This document shows, piece by piece, positions 18,218-26,794 of a stretch of DNA of 64,000 bases. Position 1 is the first letter of the stretch, and each line of letters starts with the position of its first letter. Below the pieces are notes generated by a model. It was not told the origin of the DNA. It ran no database searches and worked only from the letters and a program-made list of their open reading frames with translations. Made by a program: the position numbers and the translations under genes. This DNA is from Pseudorhodoferax sp. Leaf265 (GTDB lineage Bacteria > Pseudomonadota > Gammaproteobacteria > Burkholderiales > Burkholderiaceae_C): positions 784,820 through 848,819 of the forward strand of contig NZ_LMMT01000001.1 of NCBI RefSeq assembly GCF_001422365.1. The letters are read 5' to 3'.

Positions 18218-20413
18218 TCACTTGACACCGGCCACCACGGTGGAACCGGCCACCTCGATGAAGATCGGGTTGCTGTAGAACGACAGGTCGGCCCAGGCCG
18301 CCACGTCGTAGGCCACGTACTTCTGGCCGTTCACCACGGGCAGGTGGTTCGGGCAGCCGTCGATGGTGGTGCCGGTGTAGTTGCCGCCGTTGGCCGGCAC
18401 GTTGACACCCGCCACCTGGCACGGGATGGTCAGCTTGCTGGTGTCACCGGCGTTGGTGTAGATGTCGGCCAGCGGGTTGCCGTTGGCGTCGGTCTCGTAG
18501 GGCACGCTCGGCGGCAGGTTGGAGCCGCGCAGGCGCAGGTACTGCGAGGCGGCCACGGCCGGGATGCGGAAGGTCATGGCCTTGTACTCGGCGTTGCCGG
18601 CCACCGGCGTCCAGGTCGCGTCGTTGAAGGTGCGCAACACGGCAGCCGAAGTGTTCTTGGCGGCGGCCGGCACGTTGGCCATGTTGGGGTTCAGCAGCCA
18701 GTCGTTGGGCCACTGGCCGGCGTAGTCGGCGCTGCCGGGCTGGCGGTAGCCGGACACGAGGCCGCGGATCACGTCGACATGCGACAGCACCGGCATGTTC
18801 AGCGGCTGGTTGATGCCGACCTGGGCCAGCGACGGGTTGTTGAAGGTGTAGGGCGAGTAGTTCGTGCCCGCCGGGTCGCGCACGACGATGGCCACCACCA
18901 CTTCGGCGCCTGCGCGCACCTGCAGCTTCTCGCCCATGGTGGCGCAGCCGGCCACGTCGGTGTCGGTGTTGGCCAGGGCGGCCTTGACCGCGATGGCCTG
19001 CACCGCTGCGTTCGTGCGCATGGCCGGGCCGGCGTAGGAGGCGCAGGCCACGAAGGCCAGGCGGTCGATCAGCTGGCCGGTGGCGACGAAGCTGTTGCCG
19101 CTGCGGATGCCGTCGACGATGGTCTGCGGACGCAGCTTGGTGTCGTTGGCCTTGCGCACCATCACGAAGTCGCGCTGGTACTCGCCGGGGTAGAAGTCCT
19201 GCGTGGAGCGGCGGTCGTCCGGACCGAACTGGCCGCGGTTGTGCCAGTCCGAGCTGCCGAAGAACCACCAGTTGCGGCCTTCGCCCAGCAGCGCATCCCA
19301 GACGCCGCCGATCTGCGCGGCGTAGACGCCGGTGCCGCCGTAGGTCGTGCCGCCGACCGAGTCGACGCGCACGCCGCCGATGCTGTTGCGGTTGGGCGAG
19401 TACTCGCCGCGGTTGTCGGAGGCGCCGTGGCCAGGCTGCGACTCGAAGCCGACCGCGATGCGCGGGCCGGCGTTGTTGAAGTTGCGCAGGTGCTCGACGT
19501 TGAAGCCGTTGTTGCCGCTCGGGTTGAACGGGCCGGCGCGCTCCAGGTGGGCGGGCACGTAGTAGCTGCCGTCCGGATGGTAGGCGGCCATCCACTTGAT
19601 GCCCTCGACCGTCTTGAGGTGGCCGGCTTCGCCGGAGCCCAGCAGCTTGGCGGCGCCGGCGTTCCAGTTCGGGCTGCCTTCGTTGGCGCTGCCCGGCACG
19701 TTGCAGGTCCAGGCGTTCGGGCCGCCGCGCGTCACGTCACCGTCGTTGCCGCGGTCGAAGCAGTAGGCCCATTGCGACAGCGCATTGGCGTTGCCCAGCG
19801 CGGTGTAGCCCTTGGTGGTGGGCAGCGCACGCGTGTCGATTGCGGCAGGCACCTGGCCGGTGATCACGGTCATCGAGGTGTGCTCGTGGCCGGAGACGAC
19901 CGATTCCATGCCGACGAAGATCGGCACGTTCTTCAGCGCGTTCAGGTACTCCGCGAGGGGGTACTGGTACTGCTGGATGGCCTGCCAGCGCCACATGTTC
20001 TGGTTCGGGCGCGTGCCGCTGGGCGTGCCCTGGGGCTCGACGGGCGGGGTGCTGTTCTGCCAGGTGGTGTTGGGGCCGACCACGGTGGTGCCGTCGGCGG
20101 CGTAGACCAGCGGGTAGGCGGGCGTGGCCAGCGAGGCGTCTTCGGCCAGCGTGCAGTTGCGGTTGCCCGTGCCGCCATGGCCGGCCTGGACGAACCAGTC
20201 CAGGCCCCAGGGCGTGTCGGTCTTGTCGGTGACCTTCTTGACCAGCTTCTGCATCGAGATCGAGCCGTCCGAGCAGGTGGTGTGGTTGTGGAAGTCGCCG
20301 GTCACGTAGGTGCCGGCCGGCTTGGCTGCGTGCGCAGCCGGAGCCATGGCCAGGGTGGCCAGAACCGTGACCGCGGCGAGCGCGACCGGGTTCTTCTTGA
20401 ACACGTTCTTCAT
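18218..20413 (-). CDS. DUF3604 protein with PHP-type metal site
   Basis: A 731-residue secreted protein with a signal peptide cut near AHAAKP. The mature N-terminus has GDFHNHTTCSDGS, the first metal-binding motif of PHP-superfamily phosphoesterases, and FVGMESVVSGHEHTSM and FGSSDWHNRG supply further His/Asp/Glu candidates. DUF3604 proteins have this layout; a hydrolytic role on an organophosphorus or phosphoester compound is plausible, but the substrate is unknown. AGGAG lies 5 bases before the ATG. It ends at a strong hairpin terminator, so it is likely a single-gene unit. Confidence 0.82.
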   Translation of the reverse strand: MKNVFKKNPVALAAVTVLATLAMAPAAHAAKPAGTYVTGDFHNHTTCSDGSISMQKLVKKVTDKTDTPWGLDWFVQAGHGGTGNRNCTLAEDASLATPAYPLVYAADGTTVVGPNTTWQNSTPPVEPQGTPSGTRPNQNMWRWQAIQQYQYPLAEYLNALKNVPIFVGMESVVSGHEHTSMTVITGQVPAAIDTRALPTTKGYTALGNANALSQWAYCFDRGNDGDVTRGGPNAWTCNVPGSANEGSPNWNAGAAKLLGSGEAGHLKTVEGIKWMAAYHPDGSYYVPAHLERAGPFNPSGNNGFNVEHLRNFNNAGPRIAVGFESQPGHGASDNRGEYSPNRNSIGGVRVDSVGGTTYGGTGVYAAQIGGVWDALLGEGRNWWFFGSSDWHNRGQFGPDDRRSTQDFYPGEYQRDFVMVRKANDTKLRPQTIVDGIRSGNSFVATGQLIDRLAFVACASYAGPAMRTNAAVQAIAVKAALANTDTDVAGCATMGEKLQVRAGAEVVVAIVVRDPAGTNYSPYTFNNPSLAQVGINQPLNMPVLSHVDVIRGLVSGYRQPGSADYAGQWPNDWLLNPNMANVPAAAKNTSAAVLRTFNDATWTPVAGNAEYKAMTFRIPAVAASQYLRLRGSNLPPSVPYETDANGNPLADIYTNAGDTSKLTIPCQVAGVNVPANGGNYTGTTIDGCPNHLPVVNGQKYVAYDVAAWADLSFYSNPIFIEVAGSTVVAGVK

Positions 20414-20542
20414 AAGACTCCTATTGGGCTTTCTGGAAATTGCCTGGCTGCGCCGGTGCGGCGCAGTTCCCTCGTTCGGGTCGGTGGCAGGACCGCGGGC
20501 GATGCTAGGAACCGGGCGTGACCCCGCCGTGACGGGTGTGTG

Positions 20543-20989
20543 TCAGAGGAAGCGCTGCAGGTCCACGTTGAGCGTGGCCTGCACCACCCCGCCGTGTTCG
20601 AAGCGGAGCACCATGGGGTAGGTGCGTGCCACCTCGAGCGGGAACTTCAGGCCCGTGAGCCGGAGGTAGGTGCCGTGTTCGGCCAGGTGCGTCTCGCCGC
20701 CCTCGGGGATCGCGAAGTCGACCGTGCTGCGGGCCAGCTGGCCGCCGATCTCGGCGCCCTCGGCGACCATGGTCTGCACGCCGACCAGGCGGTCGGGCCG
20801 CGTCACCTGGTCGAACATCATCGACACCACGACCGATGTCGCGCCCGGCCGCGTGGCCTTGCACCACGGGTGGGTGATGCGCAGGTTGTCGGCGAAGTAC
20901 TCGCAGGCGCGGGCCTGCGGCAGCGCCAGCGCGGCGCCGAACGCCAGGCCGGCGCGCAGCGCGGCGCGGCGGTGGATGAAGGGGGACAT
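20543..20989 (-). CDS. PCu(A)C-fold periplasmic protein without canonical copper ligands
   Basis: A 148-residue secreted protein with an Arg-rich signal peptide (RRAALRAG, cut near ARACE). The sequence ITHPWCKATRPGA and TYLRLTGLKFPLE aligns with PCu(A)C copper chaperones, which deliver Cu(I) to cytochrome oxidase. However, the family ligands are absent: the His of the EIH motif is Gly (AEIGGQ) and the HxMLMG segment is TYLRLTG. A different metal, or a non-metal role, is therefore possible. It could be co-transcribed with genes upstream, but nothing obvious lies there. Confidence 0.72.
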   Translation of the reverse strand: MSPFIHRRAALRAGLAFGAALALPQARACEYFADNLRITHPWCKATRPGATSVVVSMMFDQVTRPDRLVGVQTMVAEGAEIGGQLARSTVDFAIPEGGETHLAEHGTYLRLTGLKFPLEVARTYPMVLRFEHGGVVQATLNVDLQRFL

Positions 20990-21196
20990 GGCGGCTCCTC
21001 TGGGATGCGGTGGGCCGGCAGCGTAGGGGGCGCCCATGAAAGCCCGATGACGCCCAGCCAGTGCCGCGGCGACGACGTCGGCGCCGTCACAGCTCTGACT
21101 TGATCGCTGCCTACAGTCCGGCCGCGTCTGCAGCTTGCCGACAAGCGCGCCCCCGGGCGCCGCCCTCATCCACAAGACGATTCCTGGAGGTTCACC

Positions 21197-21781
21197 ATGA
21201 AGTTTCCTGCCTTGGCCGCCCTGGCCTTGTTCGCCGCTGCGCCCGTGATGGCCGCACCGGTCACGGTCGATTTCGAAGCCGCCCCGAGCTATGACGCGGT
21301 CGGCAACACCTACGCCGGCAAGGGCGTGACCTTCGGTGGCGGCGCGCTGGGCCTGCAGAACGACGCCGACTTCACATACTTCACGAATGCACCGTCGCCC
21401 CTGGGCGTGATGTTCGCCGTCGACACCGATTCGGCGATGAACGTGGCCACCGGCTTCGCAGGCATGTTCAGCTTCTCGTACGCCTCCACGGCCGCCGCCA
21501 CCGGCGCAGTGAGCATCTGGAGCGGCCTGAACGGCACGGGCAACCTGCTGGCCTCGTTCGACCTGCTGGGCAACTCGGCCAACTGCACCGACATCGGCTG
21601 GTGCAGCTTCGACAGCCTGTCGGCGAGCTTCTCCGGCATCGCCTACTCGGTGACCTTCAACGGCGACTCGACCATCGCCTACGACGACCTGGCCTTCAAC
21701 ACCGTGCCCGAGCCGACCAGCGCGCTGCTGTTGGGCCTGGGCCTGGCCGGCCTGGCCGCGGCACGCCGCCGCCGCATGTAA
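21197..21781 (+). CDS. PEP-CTERM sorting domain protein
   Basis: A 194-residue secreted protein with a signal peptide (cut near VMAAP) and a C-terminal sorting signal: VPEPTSALLLGLGLAGLAAARRRRM, that is VPEP, a short hydrophobic helix and an Arg cluster. The body has few charged residues and two Cys near residue 135-143. Such proteins are processed by exosortase EpsH and exported to the surface or exopolysaccharide; the exosortase is not in this window. A GGAGG site precedes the ATG by 7 bases. Confidence 0.9.
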   Translation: MKFPALAALALFAAAPVMAAPVTVDFEAAPSYDAVGNTYAGKGVTFGGGALGLQNDADFTYFTNAPSPLGVMFAVDTDSAMNVATGFAGMFSFSYASTAAATGAVSIWSGLNGTGNLLASFDLLGNSANCTDIGWCSFDSLSASFSGIAYSVTFNGDSTIAYDDLAFNTVPEPTSALLLGLGLAGLAAARRRRM

Positions 21782-21877
21782 GCACCGCGCTTTCTGCCCG
21801 TGCAGACAGGTGGCACCCGGTGGGTGCCGCCTTTTCTGCGTTTGGCGCCCCCGTTCACCTGCACCCCACCGCGCACG

Positions 21878-22501
21878 ATGCACGAGCTCTTCGGACTGTT
21901 CCCCACGCCCTTCATGCGCGTGCCCGCGGCACTGGATGCCGCTCTGGTCGCCGGCCTGGTCGGCCACTTCGGCCATGCCGCCGGCATTGCCAACAATGCC
22001 TCGGGCCAGCTCTCGCACACGGCCATGCTCCAACCCGGCGACAGCCCGCTGCTGGTCGAGGCCGCGCGCGCCATCACGCCGCATCTGGCAGCGTTCGGCG
22101 CGCAGATGTTCGGCGAACAGCTGGGCTGGTCGCTCAAGGAGATGTGGGTCAACCTGCTGGACACCGGCGGGCGCCAGGCCATGCACAACCACGCCAACAG
22201 CTTCATCTCGGGCGTGGTCTACCTGACGCCCACGCACCCCGATGCGCGCACGGTGTTCATGAAGTCGCCGGGCGGGCACGACTTCGCGTTCAAGAACGAC
22301 CACGCCGACGTGCGCACCACGCCCTACAGCGCCGACAAATGGATCAGCCCGCAGCCCGAGCCGGGCGACCTGGTGCTGTTCCCCAGCTACCTCATGCACG
22401 CCGTGCCGACCAACCCGGGCGCGCGCCGCATCACCATGGCGCTGAACGCCATCCCGACCCAGCTGAATTCCTGGGGCTACAAGATTTCCTTCAGCGGATG
22501 A
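21878..22501 (+). CDS. TIGR02466-family protein (putative 2OG-Fe(II) oxygenase)
   Basis: A 207-residue cytoplasmic protein resembling the TIGR02466 family, a probable 2-oxoglutarate/Fe(II) oxygenase of unknown substrate. A double-stranded beta-helix metal site is suggested by MHNHANSFISGVVYL (residue ~107; His-x-His) and by the later LFPSYLMHAVPTN with its His and a conserved Arg in ARRITMALN. The ATG was chosen from the family start MHELFGLFPTPF. Its stop overlaps the next start (ATGA). Confidence 0.75.
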   Translation: MHELFGLFPTPFMRVPAALDAALVAGLVGHFGHAAGIANNASGQLSHTAMLQPGDSPLLVEAARAITPHLAAFGAQMFGEQLGWSLKEMWVNLLDTGGRQAMHNHANSFISGVVYLTPTHPDARTVFMKSPGGHDFAFKNDHADVRTTPYSADKWISPQPEPGDLVLFPSYLMHAVPTNPGARRITMALNAIPTQLNSWGYKISFSG

Positions 22502-25059
22502 GCACGACTGCGGGGCCGCGCCGCGCCGCGGTGATGGCGCTCATGCTGGCCTCGGGCTTCGCCGGCCTGGGCTACCAGATCGTCTGGACGCAGCAGAGCG
22601 CGCTGTGGCTGGGCCACGAGACGGCCGGCGTGCTGGCCGTGGTGGCAGCCTTCTTCGGCGGCTTGGCGACTGGGGCACTGCTGCTGGGCCGGCGCATCGC
22701 CGCGAGCCGCCAGCCCGGCCGCTGGTATGCCGGCTGCGAGCTGCTGATCGGCCTGTGGAGCCTGGTGCTGGCGTTCGCGATGGCACCCATCGGCCAGGGC
22801 TTGCTGCAATGGATTGGCGCCCAGCCCTCCCCCGTCTGGCAATGGAGCGTGGCCTTCGGCGGCAGCTTCCTGCTGCTGCTGCCGGCCACCGCGGCCATGG
22901 GCGCCACGTTGCCGGCCATGGAACGCGCCCTGGCGCAACACTGGCGTGGCGGCGCCATCGCGGCGCTGTACGCAGGCAACACCCTCGGCGCCGTGGTCGG
23001 CGTGCTGGCCAGCGCGTTCTGGCTGGTGCCGGCCTGGGGCCTGGCGCGCACGGCGCTGGTCTGCGCCGTGCTGAACCTGCTGTGCGCCGTGGCCGCGCTG
23101 CGGCTGCTGCGCGGCAGCGCGCCGGCCGCGCCGCAGAGTGCGCCGCACCATGCGCGCGGGCTGCTGCCGCTGCTGGCGGCCACCGGCTTCCTGGGCATCG
23201 GCTACGAAGTGCTCGTGGTGCGGGTGCTGAGCCAGGTGGCCGAGAACACGGTCTACACCTTCGCGCTGCTGCTGGCCGTCTACCTGGTCGGCAGCGCGGC
23301 CGGCGCGGCCTGGTACGGCCGCTGGCTGTCGCGCCGCGCCGGCCTGGCGCGGATCGGCGAGCGCCTGCCCGCGTGGCTGGCGCTGGCCTGCCTGGCCGGC
23401 AGCGCCAGCCTGTGGGGCGCCGAGGCGCTCCAGGCGCAGGCGCTGGCCTGGCTGGGCAGCGGCATGCCGGCCGCGCTGGCGGCCGAAGCCGTGCTGGCGG
23501 CCGTGGCCTTCGGGCCGGCCACGCTGCTGATGGGCGCGTTGTTCAGCCACCTGGCGACGCAAGCGCGTGCGGCCGGCATCGGCTTCGGCCTGGCGCTGGG
23601 CGTCAACACGCTGGGCGCGGCGGCGGCGCCGCTGGTGTTCGGCCTCTTGCTGTTGCCGGCCCTGGGGGCCAAGGCCGCGCTGCTGCTGGTGGCCGCGAGC
23701 TACCTGTTTCTCGCCTGGCCGCTGGCTCGTTCTCGCGGTATCGTGCTGCCAGCCTGCGTCGGCGCGGCCGCGCTCGTGCTCGCGCTGGCGGCACCGCCGC
23801 TGGCCTTCGTCAGCGTGCCCGAAGGCGGCCGCGTGCTGAGCTACCGCGAAGGCGCGATGGCCACCGCCAGCGTGGTCGAGGAGGCCGATGGCACGCGCCG
23901 GCTGCGCATCAACAACCGGCAGCAGGAGGGCAGCAACGCCGCCTGGTCAGCCGACGCCCGCCAGGCCCTGCTGCCGCTGCTGCTGCACCCGGCTCCGCAC
24001 AAGGCGCTGTTCCTGGGCCTGGGAACAGGCACGACCGCGAGCGCGGCCACGCTGGACCCTGCCCTGCAGATCGAGGCCGTGGAACTGCTGCCCGAGGTGA
24101 TCGCGGCCACTTCTTGGTTCGCTGTGCCGGAGCAGGCCTCCACCGGGCGGCTGCGCATGGTCGCGGCCGACGCGCGCCGTTTCGTGCGCGCATCGCGGGC
24201 GCAGTACGACCTCATCGTCTCCGACAACTTCCACCCGGCCCGCAGCGGCTCGGCCGCGCTCTACACGGTCGAGCATTTCCAGGCCGTGCGCGGGCGCCTG
24301 GCGGCGGGCGGACTGTTCTGCCAGTGGCTGCCCCTGCACCAGCTGGACCTGCCCACGTTGCGCAGCATCGTGCGCGCCTTCGCCACCGCATTTCCGGACG
24401 GCGGCGCGGTGCTCGCGACGCTCAGCCTGGAGACGCCGGTGCTGGGCCTGGTGGGCCGTGCCGACGGCCGCCACTTCGACCTCGCACAACTGCAGGCCCG
24501 CTTGGCGGCGGCGCGCCAATGGCCGCGCAGCCCGGCCGGCCTGGGCCTGGACGACGCCTACGCCGTGCTCGGTTCGCTCGTGGCCGGTCCGCAGGCGCTG
24601 CAGCGGCTGGCGGCCGGTGCGCCCATGAACACGGACGACCACCCCATCGTGGCCTACCTCGCACCGCGCGCGACCTATGCTCCGGCCGCGCCGCCGCGCG
24701 AGCGCCTGGCCGCACTGATGGCCGAACTGTCGCTCGCGCCGCAGGAGCTGGTCAGGGCCGAGCCGGCCGCAGCCGCGCGCCTGGCCGCCTACTGGGATGC
24801 GCGCACACGCTTCCTGGCCGCGGGGCGCAATGTGCAGCCCAGCGCCGACATGCGGCGCATGCTTGCCCAGGTGCAGCAGCCGCTGCTGGAGGTGCTGCGC
24901 ACGAGCGCCGACTTCCGCCCGGCCTACGATCCGCTGCTGCAGATGGCGGCCGCGCTGGCGCGCATCGATGCGCCGGCCGCGCGGGATCTGCTCAACGAAC
25001 TGGTGCGCCTGCAACCGGCGCGCGCCGAGGCCGGCGAACTGCTGCGCCGGCTGCCCTGA
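22498..25059 (+). CDS. Polytopic spermidine synthase-like protein
   Basis: An 853-residue fusion. Residues ~1-420 are a membrane domain with about 12-14 helices; residues ~440-700 are a spermidine-synthase-like, SAM-binding Rossmann domain with LFLGLGTGTTAS (nucleotide-binding Gly loop), IEAVELLPEVI and YDLIVSDNFHP; the C-terminal ~150 residues are helical. The family is widespread in Burkholderiales and often annotated as a fused MFS/spermidine synthase; its reaction is unknown. The start overlaps the oxygenase-like gene (ATGA), so the two products may act together. Polyamine synthesis itself is not established. Confidence 0.82.
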   Translation: MSTTAGPRRAAVMALMLASGFAGLGYQIVWTQQSALWLGHETAGVLAVVAAFFGGLATGALLLGRRIAASRQPGRWYAGCELLIGLWSLVLAFAMAPIGQGLLQWIGAQPSPVWQWSVAFGGSFLLLLPATAAMGATLPAMERALAQHWRGGAIAALYAGNTLGAVVGVLASAFWLVPAWGLARTALVCAVLNLLCAVAALRLLRGSAPAAPQSAPHHARGLLPLLAATGFLGIGYEVLVVRVLSQVAENTVYTFALLLAVYLVGSAAGAAWYGRWLSRRAGLARIGERLPAWLALACLAGSASLWGAEALQAQALAWLGSGMPAALAAEAVLAAVAFGPATLLMGALFSHLATQARAAGIGFGLALGVNTLGAAAAPLVFGLLLLPALGAKAALLLVAASYLFLAWPLARSRGIVLPACVGAAALVLALAAPPLAFVSVPEGGRVLSYREGAMATASVVEEADGTRRLRINNRQQEGSNAAWSADARQALLPLLLHPAPHKALFLGLGTGTTASAATLDPALQIEAVELLPEVIAATSWFAVPEQASTGRLRMVAADARRFVRASRAQYDLIVSDNFHPARSGSAALYTVEHFQAVRGRLAAGGLFCQWLPLHQLDLPTLRSIVRAFATAFPDGGAVLATLSLETPVLGLVGRADGRHFDLAQLQARLAAARQWPRSPAGLGLDDAYAVLGSLVAGPQALQRLAAGAPMNTDDHPIVAYLAPRATYAPAAPPRERLAALMAELSLAPQELVRAEPAAAARLAAYWDARTRFLAAGRNVQPSADMRRMLAQVQQPLLEVLRTSADFRPAYDPLLQMAAALARIDAPAARDLLNELVRLQPARAEAGELLRRLP

Positions 25060-25062
25060 AAC

Positions 25063-26049
25063 TCACTGGGGCGTAAAGCCGCTGTCCTTGATGATCTTCG
25101 CCCAAGTCTTGGTGTAGGCCTGCTCGCGGCTGTGCAGCTGCTGTTGCGGCATGTAGCCCACCGTGAGGCCCATGGCCGTGAGCTTGTCGCGCACATCGGG
25201 CATGGCGACGACCTTGGCCACGGCGGCCGAGAAGCGGTCGATCGCGGCCTGCGGCGTGCCGGCCGGCGCGAAGATGCCGTAGTAGGGCAGGTCCTCGAAG
25301 CCGGCCACGCCGAGTTCGGCGAAGGTCGGCACCTCGGGCATGGCGGCCTGGCGCGCAGTGCCCAGCACGCCGACCACGCGGATCTTGCCGGCCTTGTGGT
25401 TCTCGATGAAGTCGGGCACGGAGCCCACGCCCGCGCTGATCTGGTTGCCCAGCATGTCCGCGATCATGGGCGCGCTGCCGCGGTAGGGCGCGGCCTGCAG
25501 GTCCATCTTGTACTTGTCTGCCAGCACCTTGACCAGGAACTCGGGCGTCGAGGCCGGCGCCGGGATGCCGATGGTGCCGCGCCCGCCCTGGCCCTTGAGC
25601 CAGTTCAGGTACTCGGGCATGGACTTGGCCGGCGTGCCGCCGGACACGGCCAGCGCATTCACGAAGATGGCGAAGCCGGCCACGGCGACGAAGTCCTTGG
25701 CCGGGTCGAAGCCCGGGTTCTTCGTGACCAGTGGCAGGATGGAGACGGTGTGGTCGTGCGTCAGGAAGAAGGTGTTGCCGTCTGGCGCGGAAGTCTTCAG
25801 CGCGTTGGCCGCGATCTGGCCGCCCGCACCGGCGCGGTTGTCGACGATCACGCTCTGGCCGAGTTCGCCCTGCAGCTTGTCGGCCAAGGTGCGCGCGATC
25901 ACGTCGGTGCCGCCACCGGCTGGAAAGCCGACCAGCAGGCGCACCGTGGACTGGGCCTGGGCGGCCAGGCCCGTGCCCAGCAAGGCCGCCACGGCCAGGG
26001 CCTGGGTGAGCCGGCGGCGGGCCGTGCAAGGCGAAGAAGGTCGAGACAT
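25063..26049 (-). CDS. Tripartite tricarboxylate transporter substrate-binding protein (Bug/TctC)
   Basis: A 328-residue periplasmic protein of the Bug family. A Tat-like or Sec signal peptide ends near AAQAQS; the mature part starts VRLLVGFPAGGGTDVIART, followed by VIVDNRAGAGG, both diagnostic for TctC/Bug receptors. Like many in Burkholderiales it is an orphan, with no TctA/TctB next to it. Its ligand is probably a carboxylic acid (family inference). It is convergent with the preceding gene, with a gap of only three bases. Confidence 0.92.
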   Translation of the reverse strand: MSRPSSPCTARRRLTQALAVAALLGTGLAAQAQSTVRLLVGFPAGGGTDVIARTLADKLQGELGQSVIVDNRAGAGGQIAANALKTSAPDGNTFFLTHDHTVSILPLVTKNPGFDPAKDFVAVAGFAIFVNALAVSGGTPAKSMPEYLNWLKGQGGRGTIGIPAPASTPEFLVKVLADKYKMDLQAAPYRGSAPMIADMLGNQISAGVGSVPDFIENHKAGKIRVVGVLGTARQAAMPEVPTFAELGVAGFEDLPYYGIFAPAGTPQAAIDRFSAAVAKVVAMPDVRDKLTAMGLTVGYMPQQQLHSREQAYTKTWAKIIKDSGFTPQ

Positions 26050-26195
26050 GGGATCGGTTCCTGTAGGACGGGGGGACACAAAAAACGCAAGAACGATACC
26101 AGAGCCCCTGGACACAATCGCCCCGTTCCTACACCGGGGCTTGCAGGGCTCAGGCACACTGGGCGGCCCACTGGTTCAAGAGAGAGACCCGACCC

Positions 26196-26579
26196 ATGCA
26201 AGTGCAAGTGAACACGACCGGACTGCCCAACAAGGAATCGCTGGACCGCTGGGCCGAGCAGTACCTGCAGGACGAACTGGCGCGCTTTCGCCACGACATC
26301 ACGCGCATTGAGGTGCACCTGTCGGACGAGAACGGCGGCAAGGCAGGAGGCGCCGACAAGCGTTGCCTGCTCGAAGCACGGCTCGCGCACCACCAGCCGC
26401 TGGCCGTCCACCATGACGCCGACAGCCAGGACCTGGCCGTGCGCGGCGCTGCCGACAAGCTCAAGCGGCTGGTGGAACACACGGTGGACAGGGGCCGCGA
26501 CAACCGCCATCGCGAGCGCGAGTCCATCCGCAAGGACGGCGTGCCCGATGCCGATCAAGCCGACACAGCCGCGCTGTGA
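26196..26579 (+). CDS. HPF/RaiA-like ribosome-associated protein
   Basis: A 127-residue protein resembling the hibernation factor/RaiA fold: a beta-strand start (MQVQVNTTGL), IEVHLSDENGGK and a later helix rich in Lys/Arg (AADKLKRLVEHTVDRGRDNRHRERE). The family binds ribosomes during stress and stops translation. AGAGAGA lies upstream of the ATG. Its stop codon overlaps the GTG of the next small membrane protein (GTGA). Confidence 0.75.
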   Translation: MQVQVNTTGLPNKESLDRWAEQYLQDELARFRHDITRIEVHLSDENGGKAGGADKRCLLEARLAHHQPLAVHHDADSQDLAVRGAADKLKRLVEHTVDRGRDNRHRERESIRKDGVPDADQADTAAL

Positions 26580-26791
26580 GCCGCGACGCGAAAAAGGAGG
26601 CCGACCTGGCCTGGAAAGGCGGGCTGTGCTGCGTGATCGGCCTGGCCGTGCTGCTGGGCCCGCAGTTCATGCCACCCTCGGGCATGCGCGACACGATCGC
26701 GCAGTCGGCCATCGTCGGCTGGTTCGCGCTGGTGCTGGGCCTGGCCTTCATCGGCCATTTCCTGTGGCGCCGGCGCGCCGACCGGCCTTGA
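26576..26791 (+). CDS. Small membrane protein
   Basis: A 71-residue protein beginning with GTG and coupled to the HPF-like gene by a four-base overlap. It has two hydrophobic segments (GGLCCVIGLAVLLGPQF and SAIVGWFALVLGLAFIGHFL) and a C-terminal Arg cluster that should lie in the cytoplasm. No family is recognised. It is convergent with gshA (three-base gap). Confidence 0.6.
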   Translation: MSRDAKKEADLAWKGGLCCVIGLAVLLGPQFMPPSGMRDTIAQSAIVGWFALVLGLAFIGHFLWRRRADRP

Positions 26792-26794
26792 GCT

